This document shows, in pieces, positions 25,630 to 36,179 of a stretch of 64,000 bases of DNA (positions within the stretch are counted from its first letter, which is position 1; every line of letters starts with the position of its first letter). A program made the position numbers and the translations under genes. Below the pieces are notes generated by a model. That model made no database searches. It saw only the letters and a list, made by a program, of their open reading frames with translations, and was not told where the DNA came from. Origin of the DNA: Oscheius onirici (taxonomy: Eukaryota; Nematoda; Chromadorea; Rhabditida; Rhabditidae); the NCBI GenBank assembly GCA_932521025.1, contig OW051473.1:5022001-5086000 (forward strand), written 5' to 3'.

Positions 25630-27918
25630 ATGAGTTATTGGCCTATGTTTCTTTTGATCGGGACAGTAGCTCCGTCGTTTCTGGATTACATAGCCAACAA
25701 GAATGAAATGCCAGCCGGACTGGCTGGTAGGGATCGAGTTCAAGTTGCTCAGGTTGTCCCATCGAGTCCCAGTTTGCATTTATCGTTTAGCTATTTCCAA
25801 ACACGAATATAACGAGGGTCCAGCAAAAAATTGCGATGCGAAAAATCAGCCTAACGTCTCAACTTCAGCTGGACAACAAAACTCAAAATGAAATGGGCAA
25901 ACGTTTAAAGGTACGATTAAAAAAGCAGAGATCGTCAACATCCGGGTGATCTGCGTGGGGGGAATTATCGACATAAACACACGTTCGTCAGTAATGATGC
26001 CAAAATTTTCAGAAGTACAAGCAGAAGCCAAAAGCAAAGGTGCGCCAACAAGGTGATTCGATACATGAAGTCAACAAGAATACCAACATTAGCAGATTGC
26101 TTTACCAGGGAGACATCGTTTTGACCACGTAAGATTTTTTAGGGTTTCCATTAAAAGTTTGATTAGATCTCAAGCTGATAAGCTGGAAGAGCTTAACAAG
26201 GCTGCAGAAAACTCCAGGCAGAAACGTCAAGCTTACGTTGATTCGTGAGTTAAAAATGATAGTTTAGAAACGGAAAAGTCAGGTACTATCCGTCGACGAC
26301 TTGGGGAAGAACAGTATACTACTATTTTGACGCATCAATAGCTGCAAGTGAGTTAATATGCATCTATGCGTTTAAGTTTTTGTGCGTTCATAACTGAATC
26401 GTTGCAGACAGCGTGGTGCGTAGTATCTTCAAGAAAGCTGTAGAATACTGGCAATCTAATTCTTGCGTTGATTTCAAGGAAAACAGTTCAGGTAACACTA
26501 TTTTTGTAAACTTGCAATTAATTTTGAGCTCTTAACAAAATTCGTGTCTTTCGCGGTCAGGGTTGCTATTCATATATTGGAAGAATTGGCGGTCAACAGG
26601 ATCTTTCTCTCGGTGATGGTTGTGAATCAGTCAGTGTTTCTCTCTTTGCAGATTATGCAAAGTGTTCAGGTGGGAACGGCAGCCCACGAACTTGGTCATG
26701 CGATGGGATTTTTCCATTTACAATCGAGATACGATCGAGACAGTTATATCACTGTGAATGTTAAAAACATCGAGGTAACTATTCTTGTTAACATAAATGA
26801 CAATTACTTTAGTATAGCTTCATTGACCAGTTTGACAAGGAAACAGCGGCAACTAATAATAACTACGGAATGCCTTATGATTACGGCAGCATAATGCAAT
26901 ACGGAGGCCTGAGGTGAGTTTCACAATCTTTAGTTCAAAGCTTTTTTTCTAGTGCATCGTCTAATAAGGAACCGACAATGGTAGCGAAAGACATCAAGTA
27001 CCAAGACACTATGGGCAGCGATATTGTTGGTTTCTACGATGTTTCCATGATGAACGAATACTATAAATGCAAAAGTATGTGTTTCGCTCTTGACTTTCAC
27101 CATAGTGTTAAGATATCTGCAAAAAAGCCACTTCGGCCAAATGTCTCAACGGCGGTTTCCCAAACCCCAGACAGTGTTCTGTCTGTGTCTGTCCTTCAGG
27201 CTACGGTGGAACCCATTGCGCACAAAAAGTAAGTGTTCTAACTTGCTGAAAATGGTTTTAGCCTGCGGGATGTGGAATGACACTTCAAGCGACTACAGCA
27301 GCCAAAAATTATACAGTGACTGTGGGACAAAATAGTGTTATACCCCTGGAAGATTTTTCGTACTGCTACTATTGGATAGAAGTAGGATTGGAAGTTTCTC
27401 TCATTTATCTTTAGGCACCAATGGATCAGCAAGTTCAAATAACGCTAAAAAGCTATAGCGGCTACTACGCAGATGGCTGTCCGTATGGAGGAGTAGAGAT
27501 AAAAACGCACAAGGACCAGAAGTTGACGGGTTACAGGTAGTTAGCAGCATTCAAGTGAAACAAAACCAAATCAGGTACTGTGCTAAGAGCGATACCGGTA
27601 CAGTCTTGACATCAACTGCAAATGTTGTTCCTATCATCATTTACAACAGACTTTCTACGAGTTCAGTTGTTTTAGAGTATAAACTGGGTAAGTCACCGCG
27701 GTATATTATGCACTGTATTTTAGTGAACAACAAAACTGTGACTGCTGCTAAACCTTTAGCTCTTGACGGTGGAACGACTTGCAAAGATAATAGCAACACG
27801 TGCGTTTATCTCTTGATTATAAATCAGTGCTTTCAGATGTTTTATCCTTCAAGTTTTTGGGTACTGCAATATGGAACTGGTAAAGAAACGTTGTCCTGTG
27901 TCGTGCAATGCGTGCTAA
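25630..27918 (+). CDS. Astacin metalloprotease with EGF, CUB and ShKT domains
   Basis: Sixteen exons run from 25,630 to TAA at 27,918. A secretory signal is followed by a propeptide containing YQGDIVLT and a furin-type site RQKR (near 26,220). The mature domain starts near YYPSTTW. The zinc site HELGHAMGFFH (about 26,687-26,720) continues into SRYDRD. The Met-turn reads SIMQYGG, with Q where SIMHY is usual; this is common among nematode astacins. Next come an EGF-like domain (CLNGG...CVCPSGYGGTHC), a CUB domain (about 27,262-27,687) and a C-terminal ShKT domain with six Cys (CKDNSNTC...CPVSCNAC). All catalytic residues are intact. Such NAS proteases act outside the cell, in cuticle or eggshell remodelling or digestion. 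The stop is only 26 bp from the convergent CHK-kinase-like gene. Confidence 0.9.
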
Positions 27919-27944
27919 CAGCTACTATGAAGATTTTGAACAGT

Positions 27945-29452
27945 TTATTTTCTAAGTGCCATATTTCTTTTGTGCAATTCGATACAGTCTCTGGCTAGAG
28001 TACCTATTTTTTCGTCTAGTACTTCTCTTGCCTCAACCCTCTTTTCTTCTGCAATCTTCTTCAAGAAAAGATCGGCGCTCGATCCAAACATCGGGACGAT
28101 CATGAAACCGGCCACTGGTAGGTACCGCTTGTAAGCCTCCGTGAGCTGCTCGAACGTATAGGGAGCTGGCAAATCTCCCATTTCTTCGAGAAGAAAATCA
28201 TAGTAGACATGAAGAAGGTCCTCGGTGTGATTGACTCGATCTTCTCCGCTCAAGTTAGTGCTGAGGAAGCGACTGAGGTCACTCGCAGGGTTACCAAAAT
28301 GAGCAGTCTAAAGTTAAATTGGAAGGTATGCCAACTGTTCGCACACCTGGAAATCGATGATCGCAGCAACTGATTGATTGCGATCCTTCTTTTTCCAAAG
28401 CATGTTGGTGGACCACAAATCGCCGTGGCAGAGAACTTTCTTCATGCCTGAAATAGGGACCTAATTCGATTAAAAATGTGACTGACCCAGCTGATCCGGA
28501 ATGGCGTCGAACCAGTATGTATCCATCAGTCCGGGTAGGATATCCATCAACTCTTTCATCTCCTTCTTGTAAGTTTCTCCGTCGTATTTTTCGAGAAACT
28601 GTTTAATCGAAACAATGCTCTCCTCGTTGAACATAATTGCAAACAGCTCACTCAACGGGTTCGAGCAGAAGGGCTCTTTTTCTTCTTCAGTCAATTTGAA
28701 GGTAAGAGCGGCAAATGCAGCCAATGCCCTCAAAGCCTTAACACGACTTTTTTAAACAAGTCGGTTCATAAGAAACCTGGTGCAAGTCTTCTGGTTTAAG
28801 AGTGCTGAAAATGTGCACCATGGTCAAGTCTTCTACGTATTCCATGGTCAGCATTCCTTTCAGGATATTTTCGGCGGAGAACTTGCGAGCTGAATAGATC
28901 TGAAATCTTAATGTCGTTCGTATCTTCTGCCAATAAACCTTTGCTCTAGGAACTTTATCCACGTTGTACTTATTGAGGAGATAGTAGATATGACATTCCA
29001 TGTTGTGAGCCTAAAATGTATGCCTATAAGCGTTTTGAAAGCGCTCTACCAGCTTCATTTTATCATCAAAGAATTCCACAGATCCTAGATTCAAAAAGTT
29101 GTCTATTCCTTTCTCTTCGGAAATCCGTTTGGACAATGCAAGAAGAGCAAGAGTTGTACAGAGTTTTGCAACGAATTTGGGAGGAAGATGCTCCCCATCC
29201 TTCACATTTTGCCAGTCCGGTTCAACAAGACATATTCTGGAGGCAAAGCCATTTCCATCTCCGATGTTGGTGATCTTCTTGTTTGGTCCAAACGTAGCTG
29301 TTGTTTTCAGTGCATCTTGCATCTCGTGTTCTGTAAAAAAGTTTAAGCATACACTTACATACAGAGACCTCACCAATATCTTCCCAGGTTACATGAGTCT
29401 CGAAAATTCCTTTTCCCGGAGTGTGCAGATTTCCTTCAGCATCGGCAGTCAT
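27945..29452 (-). CDS. CHK-kinase-like protein (DUF1679/EcKinase type), copy 1
   Basis: The spliced frame runs from the ATG at 29,452 to the stop at 27,945. The start is MTADAEGNLHTPGKGIFETH. It has the GDGNGFASRI loop, PPKFVAKLCTT in the ATP-lysine region, the catalytic-loop motif VLCHGDLWSTNMLW and AAIIDFQ as the metal-binding Asp motif. The fold is that of choline/aminoglycoside kinases; nematodes have many CHK-like genes. Insect relatives phosphorylate ecdysteroids; the worm substrates are unknown. It is paralogous to the gene at 31,626-33,190, with the same intron positions where I compared them. Confidence 0.85.
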
Positions 29453-30045
29453 TTTCAGATGTGGAAATTAGCCTGCAATATGTGGTGCTATCAAAAAACA
29501 AAGATTGTCCTCTTTATACGTATTGATAACCTTTGTGACAATCCGACACACGTTTCTTGTCTTTGTTATCAGTAAGTAGATATCAGAAAACACAAAAACC
29601 GTGCTGTGCCATGGGAAAAGAATAATGAAGTCACAATTTTAAATCCGTTAGCAGACGACTTTGTCGCCTGGCGTCGGCGTAGCGCCAACCTTTAGAGACG
29701 AGCACAAAGTGGAAAGTGGAAGAAGAAAAATCAACACAAACTGTTTCTGCATATATCTTGTGCCATTTTAAAGAAAATGCGTTTCTGTTCAGCAAATATG
29801 TCTATACTGGCAGCTAACAGATTGAATATGCCACAATACTGTGCGACGATAAACTCTAGTAAAACAGACAAAAAGTACTTAAGCACATAAAGTACACGTA
29901 ATTCATTAGAAACAAGAATGCCGCTAACTAGTCATATCCCCGTGGATATCAGCTGATTTATTTATCGAACAACAACGCATGCTAAACCTTACTTCGAACT
30001 TGCTTAAAAAAATCGGAGATTCAAAAAACAATAGTGAGCAGATCG

Positions 30046-30638
30046 AGATTTGTCTTTACCCTGTGTTTTCTTTTAGGAGACCGGACAAAAAGTGAACAAT
30101 ACAGAGTGGATTATAAGAACTCAACAAAAAATGAACAATAATGCGCACAAAGGTCAAATCCACGTCTTTCCTCAGAGAACCAGGAAAACCGAATCGAGAG
30201 AATTTTCAAAGACCAGTTGTTTTTAGCACTATATTTCCGTTCATTCCGAAATCGACGACTGAAGTAATCTTGTTACAATTGGATGAACTCAAACGAACAA
30301 GAAAGAAAGTTTAGGAATTAGCCACATTCTAGTCGAGCGACTGTGACGAAGCTGGTGGCCTCACTTCCGGGGCATATTTTACGTTAAAACGTTCTGAATA
30401 TAAAGGTTCAAAAGGTTACGTTGGTGTGCATGAAATAAGCGCTAATTCAACACGACTCTTCTTCATTTTAGTCATTTAAATACTTCTGATTCTTAAAAAT
30501 TCTGGTTCTCTGAGGAAAGACGTGGATTTGACCTTTGTGCGCAATATTGTTCATTTTTGGTTGAGTTCTTATAATCCACTTTGTATTGTTCACTTTTTGT
30601 TCGGTCTCCTAAAAGAAAACACAGGGTAAAGACAAATC
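30046..30638. mobile_element. Foldback (MITE-like) element with about 137-bp inverted arms
   Basis: The left arm 30,046-30,183 (GATTTGTCTTTACCCTGTG... to ...AGAGAACCAG) reappears as reverse complement at 30,502-30,638 (CTGGTTCTCTGAGGAAAG... to ...GACAAATC) with few differences. The spacer of about 318 bp has no coding capacity. Long terminal inverted repeats around a non-coding core suggest a non-autonomous DNA transposon. I could not define a target-site duplication. Confidence 0.75.
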
Positions 30639-30800
30639 CCTCTTTTTCTAAAGAATCCACTTTTTCACAAATCCCGATTGTTCACTTTTTGTCAAAATTC
30701 ATGGAATTTACGAATAGAGGTTCTCTGTGTATACACAAGCAAAAAGTGTGAACCATCGTTTTGGGCAAGCTCCGATTCATTTTTGCAACGACACAAGATC

Positions 30801-30973
30801 GACATGCATCTAAACAAGATGCTCGAGAAAGAAAAAGCTGATTGTACCGAAGTTTTGGAAGAGAAAATGGAATTTCTAATCAAAGACGTTCTGGAGATGC
30901 ACGAACGCAACAAGAAAATTCGCAAAGAGCAAAACTTGTAAATGCATGAAATAAATATGTTTATAAGATCCGA
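30801..30973 (+). pseudogene. Inverted copy of the 3' end of CHK-kinase-like copy 2
   Basis: The stretch from GACATGCATCTAAACAAGAT to the sequence beyond the poly(A) signal matches the reverse complement of about 31,593-31,765, including the last 47 codons, the TAA and AATAAA. I see a single coding difference (GAC for GAA). After it, an AAATATGTTTATAAGATCC unit is repeated and a short piece is inverted again (30,994-31,013). The near identity implies a very recent rearrangement. There is no upstream catalytic region, so it is non-functional. Confidence 0.8.
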
Positions 30974-31625
30974 TAAATATGTTTATAAGATCCGAGCATC
31001 TTGTTTAGATGCACCAGACAGGTCAGAACTTAGCCGATGTCGAGCTGCTCCAAGAAAGGATTGGGTATTTCCCACTACCTTTCGAATTTTACAGAGCCAG
31101 AATATAAGCAGAAAACTATCATACTCCCTTGTTCCTAAAAGTATCGGACATTGCGCCATGAACAAGTAAAGTAAACTCAGAATAATTGACTTCCGCCTTT
31201 GCATAATGGCGGGGAACGGTCGAATACGATCACAAAAAGGTGCCAGAGCGTGGGTGAAGTCAATTCCTGCTCCAAACAATTTAGCAAAAAGGTTTGCAGA
31301 AGGGCGGGATCGAACCCGGGTCGTGTGGGTGAAGTGGCGACCCTTAGCAATACACCAACTTTTTCGATGAAAAAATGTGTCCAAAAATACAGCCGTCCGC
31401 CGGAACTTTGTACTTTTTTTTACTTTTTCTACCAGAACTTTGTCTAGGGTTCTGCACTAATGGGAGGCCAAGCCAAATCCACCTAGGGTGCGATTATGGG
31501 AACATGGAACTATTTATGCTGCTAAAATACGTTTTGTCACCAAGTCACCGCGAATCATCCTAATTATTCAAACAACCAGTTTTCATTTATAAATCGGATC
31601 TTATAAACATATTTATTTCATGCAT

Positions 31626-33190
31626 TTACAAGTTTTGCTCTTTGCGAATTTTCTTGTTGCGTTCGTGCATCTCCAGAACTTCTTTGATTAGAAATTCCAT
31701 TTTCTCTTCCAAAACTTCGGTACAATCAGCTTTTTCTTTCTCGAGCATCTTGTTTAGATGCATGTCAAAAAGCGTGCCAAGCATGGGAACAATCATGTAG
31801 CCCGCACACGGAGTGTAACGTTTGTAGCTTTCTTTCAGTTGTTCCAGAGTGTAAGGAGCGGGAAGTTCCCCAAGTTCCTCCTTAAGATAGGAGTAAAAAG
31901 TTTCCAAAAGCTCGTCTGTATGAGCAACTCTCTCAGCTCCGGACAAATTGGTGCAGAAGAGACGGCTGAGGTCACCAGCCGGATTTCCCAAGTGAGCTGT
32001 CTAAAACTAAGATATTTGAGACTTTCTCGTGCCCACCTGGAAGTCAATCATGGCAGCGATAACCTTCTCTCCATTTGACTCCCTCCAAAGAATGTTGGTG
32101 GACCACAAATCTCCGTGACAAAGCACTCTTTCCATGTCTAAACGAGTGATAAATTCTCTTCTGCTGAAATTTTACGCAAGTGATCGGGCATTGCATCAAT
32201 GTAGAGAGTGTCCTTGAAATCAGGGAAAATAAGCATGAGTTCCTCGATGAGATCCTTAAGGCGGTCGCCGCCAAAACCTCGAAGGAACAGTCCCAAAGAA
32301 TCAAAAATGTGATCGGTGAAGAAGGTTCCGAAAATTTCTGTCAGAGGCTTTGCGGTGAAACAAGTCTTTTCTTCTTCACTCAGACGACTAGTCAGTGCTT
32401 CCAAGGCGGCAATGGCTTTAAGGGCCTGAAAGGATTAGGTTTCTATTGTTGAATTCATACCGGATGGAGGGACTCTGGCTTCAAGACATTGAAAATGTGA
32501 ACTTGGGAAAGATCTTCCATAACTTCCATAAGAAGGAATCCTTTCAAAGGATTCTCCTCGGTAAACTTGCGAGCGTAGAACACCTAAATCGCGTTGTTTT
32601 GTTAAAATTTTACAGAGTACCTTTGCCCGAGGAATCTTGTCGAGTTTGTACTTGTCCATAAGGTTGTAGACGTGAACCTCGTTGTTGTGGAACTAAACTG
32701 GATTGCGAGACTCTATAATGGAACGTACGGTTCTGACTTGTTTCTCCATTACTTCCAGCATTTCGTCTGTACAGAAATTTGGAAGACCTTTCTCTTCCGA
32801 CATCTTGGCTGAAACCTGGACCATAGTGACAGCCGTACACAGTTTCGCGATGAACTTTTCCGGCAATTGTTCGCCATCTTGCACATTCTGCCAATCCGGC
32901 TCAATCAGACAAATTCTTGAAAGGAAACCCTGTAATTTTAAATGCACAAGTTTGTGAATGGCCACACATTTCCATCTCCAATATTGCGAACGGTCTTCTT
33001 CGGCCCAATTGTAGCCTGAGTTTTGAATGCCTTTTGCATGTCATGTTCTAAAATATAGACACTAGGCTGTTATCACGCAAGAGATTAAAGTGCAGCAAAC
33101 GGCTAACTCACCGATATCTTCCCAGCTTACGTGTGTTTCAAAGATGCCAGACGCAGGAGTATGGAGATTACCTTCAACACAAGCAACCAT
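31626..33190 (-). CDS. CHK-kinase-like protein (DUF1679/EcKinase type), copy 2
   Basis: From the ATG at 33,190 (MVACVEGNLHTPASGIFETH) to TAA at 31,626. It has the same exon plan as copy 1: NIGDGN at an exon junction followed by GFLSRI, the PEKFIAKLCTA region, VLCHGDLWSTNILW as catalytic loop and AAMIDFQ as metal-binding motif. The C-terminus is helical and highly charged (EMHERNKKIRKEQNL). A poly(A) signal lies just past the stop on the minus strand. Catalytic residues are intact, so it is probably active; the substrate is unknown. It arose by tandem duplication with copy 1 but is clearly diverged. Confidence 0.85.
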
Positions 33191-33848
33191 CCTTAAATCT
33201 CACTTTTTTGAAACATTCTTGGGAAAAGAGCTTGCAATTTTGTACTTTCAGTCAGTGATCGAAACATGAGAAGAACAAAAGCAGGTGTGAAGAGCTGGAC
33301 CCCTTGGTCTTTATAGCGGGAGGCTAATCTTGCCATGATCGGGACACACTCTTCTTTAGTCCTTATCATAGTCAGAAGACACGAAACTCGTGGCACATTG
33401 TGGCGTACAGCAATCACACGATGTTTGAAAATAAGAAATTTTGTTAGTACTCTCAGTTTTATCGCTTTAAACGTCAATGTATGGTGCAATTTTGTTATTT
33501 ATGGTAAAAAAATCCAAGAGTATAAGAGAATTATGGTGAAGAAGAGTTGGTTCTTTTTACTAAACCTATTCATAGATTGAAATTATAAATTTGAAAGAAG
33601 ATAATCGAAAGATTCGACTGACAGAGATCACTGCGGGTAATGACGATCGCACTTGAAAAGTATACAGGTTGCTCAGGTAGAAGTCTCGGGCAAATAAAAG
33701 TACTTGTGTAGCAAATGATGTATCAAGTCACAAAAGTGACCCGGTTTCAAACAGTTTCTCTTGTGAAAAAACTTGGAATAGATATTTATTATAAATACTA
33801 AGTCTATTAGAACAATCGAAACTTTGTACAATAAATGATAACCGAGAA
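33191..33848. other. Intergenic, AT-rich
   Basis: No gene supported. It should hold the promoter of CHK-kinase-like copy 2 and the 3' end of the next minus-strand gene. Confidence 0.5.
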
Positions 33849-34401
33849 TTAAACTTGGTAACAAAGAACATAGACAGTCTTTCCGAACGGAACGTCTCCT
33901 TCGAGCCCACCATACCACTTGCCCTTCTGGCATTGAACTTCGGTTGTTGAGAAGTCCAAAACATCATTGTCAGGTCCAAAAGCTCCGAGCTGAAAAATAT
34001 TATTTTTTTGGGTAGCGAAAAAATTGAATTACTTTGTAACCGTCAGGACAACTGAGAATCTGGCACCCTTCGACAATGTCGTTGGTAATGTCGTTCTTGC
34101 TAGTGCGGCATGTTTTTCCTTTAGGGCATTTGGCTGCTGGGGCAAGTTCGTAGGCCTTACCGCAATCGGCAGTACAGTTATCTGTAAATTGCTTGTATTT
34201 ACAAAAATACTTTGATGTCCTACCAACGACTTCGCCAGAAGATCCTCCACTTCCATTTTTTCCTCCAGATTTGTTTCTGTAGAAGCAGTTTTTACCCTTA
34301 CGTCCACGGCACGGTCTCTTTCTTGGAAGAGTTCTGTAGGGATGGCAGGCATCAACCAGAATGCCTACTACGCAGAGAAGAATAAATGTACGGAGAAACA
34401 T
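33849..34401 (-). CDS. Small secreted Cys-rich protein
   Basis: Three exons (34,401-34,224; 34,181-34,033; 33,989-33,849) give 155 residues. A clear signal peptide (MFLRTFILLCVVGILVDA) precedes a basic stretch (RKRPCRGRKGKNC), a Gly/Ser linker and a Cys-rich domain with NCTADCGKAYEL, CPKGKTC, GCQILSCPDGY and a C-terminal VYVLCYQV. This resembles small nematode-specific extracellular C6-type domains, but I do not recognise the family with confidence. No transmembrane segment or GPI signal is present. Confidence 0.75.
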
Positions 34402-35308
34402 TTTTGTTCACGGTGAACAGAAGAAAGATCTATGCGATCTTAGGGAAGAAACATGCCGTTATATACCGTAGGCAGGGCAAAGCGCGAAACACCAAAGGCT
34501 AGTTTTCGGATAGGATAGTACAGGCGGATTATCATCCATCATAGAGCTGCCTGATCTGTTAGCAGCTTTCCAATGGCAAAATGACCTTTAGAAGAAACCG
34601 CACTGTGCCGTCACTGCACTACAAATCTTGCATGATCCAGCATGCAATCTCTTCATTTCACTACGGACAAAGATGCACTGCACTATCTGATTCCGGTCAC
34701 ACAGAGATAATCGTGAATAAATGTGGCAAGCTGTGACAGATTACGTGAGAAAGTAAGAACATGTTTGTGTCATTTGTAGTTATTCATTCTTTCGGAAGTT
34801 ACTAGCGGGCATTTTTTATGTCTTGTTGTAACAATGCCTTTGTTATCCAGAAGACCAAGGAACATCAGTATGTTTGGCGTATTGGTTGAACCCGTTTTCT
34901 GATTCAATAGATGACCGCAAAACTGAACTTTTATTCGATGATATCCATCATCTGGGCGATTCACAACCCGGGTCATATTTCTCGTTTAGACTACCAAATA
35001 GCAACAAATTACTATTCTTCGATCTAAACAAAAAACAGTGACCTTCACCAAGTTTTTTTTTTAAAGTGCGTGATCCCATGTTTCTTAACCCGTTTTTGTC
35101 TGATCTCCGAAGTGTTGTTCGCTGATAGTTGATCTGATCGAGTCTGGCTGATTTTGTGACGAAGCCGATAAAGTCCGACCTTGCATTTTGCTTTACGGCT
35201 AATCCGGGGGAATTAATCGCACTTTCTTGCAGGTGTCAAGATTGATTAGAAGCTAACGTTTATTTCCGTTTTGGATATTAAAATAAATAGGTTAGCGGTA
35301 TCTGAAGA
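34402..35308. other. Intergenic
   Basis: No gene supported. A TATA-like element (TTATATACC) lies about 60 bp upstream of the Cys-rich gene start, near 34,460. Confidence 0.45.
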
Positions 35309-35981
35309 TCATTCTTCGGCATTCTCGGCTTCTGGCTTGATGTTAACAGGGAGAACAATGGGCTCTGGTTGGGCAGAGGCGGGCTGCTCAACGGTAGTTT
35401 CCCCCTGATAAACGGCAACCGGAAGGGCAGAAACCTCAACGGAACGCTTAGCTTTCTTATCAGCAAGTCTGATGCGAAGGTTCTGGAGAGCACGTCTCTT
35501 ACGTCCTCCTCCTCCACATCCACAGCATCCTGAAATTCGGTCAAATGTTGATGTACATAAAAAGAGAAATACCGCATCCGCATCCACAGCAGCAAGGACG
35601 GCAGCAAGTGCAGCAACTAAACGTGGTTTTGAAACTTATCAATAAATTTTTACCGGGTACAGCAGCAGGTCTTACAACATGTGCAGCACCGTTGACAACA
35701 GCATTGAGGACGACAGCAGCAGCATCCACATCCTCCACCACCACCTCCGCATCCACAGCAGCCACATCCTAGAAGAGAATAAAGAAATACAAATCAGGAG
35801 AAAGAATACCGCATCCGCAGCAGCCACAGCCTCCTCCCTGTCTCTTAACTCTGCCACCACCCAAGGTATCAATTTCCGCAGAGCCCCGAGTTGCAACCGC
35901 AGTAGGAGCGGCTTGTACAGTATAGAGGAAAGCGGAAATACCCAGAAGAGTCAAAGGAAGAAGAGTCATTCGAGAAAACAT
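35309..35981 (-). CDS. Cys/Gly-rich secreted protein with dibasic sites
   Basis: Four exons (35,981-35,810; 35,768-35,654; 35,616-35,573; 35,529-35,309) give 183 residues. A signal peptide (MFSRMTLLPLTLLGISAFLY) and a short propeptide end in GGGRVKRQ, a KR cleavage site. The middle is almost only Cys, Gly and a few Arg/Pro (CGCCGCG runs, then CCCRPQCCCQRCCTCC). After GGGGRKRR comes an acidic Pro/Glu tail. Introns fall inside the Cys/Gly runs. Such proteins occur in nematodes, perhaps as extracellular, metal-binding or cross-linked structural material. Function is not established. Confidence 0.75.
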
Positions 35982-36179
35982 TCTGGATGTGGAGCTGAGA
36001 CGACTGCTGCTGTGTGATCCATTGACCACCGAGCACCTTAATATACCACCCAAATGGCCGGTCCGAGCGCCCTGACGGAAGAATGACAGCCACACAAACA
36101 GTCCTTTTTTCCTGGGGGCAGCTGGCATTGCTTCAAATAGATTAAATAAAACATTTTCAGTTAACAAGTTTATTGCAAT

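Larger units (their letters stand above)
29453..31592. other. Gene-poor spacer between CHK-kinase-like paralogues
   Basis: Apart from the foldback element and the inverted gene fragment, I see nothing coding. A tRNA-like B box lies at about 31,300-31,320 on the minus strand (GGTTCGATCC context), without a complete cloverleaf. Confidence 0.5.

Noticed and set aside
31296-31365. tRNA-like sequence on the minus strand
   Set aside because: A good B box and a passable A box, but no pairing acceptor stem; at most a degenerate tRNA-derived fragment.
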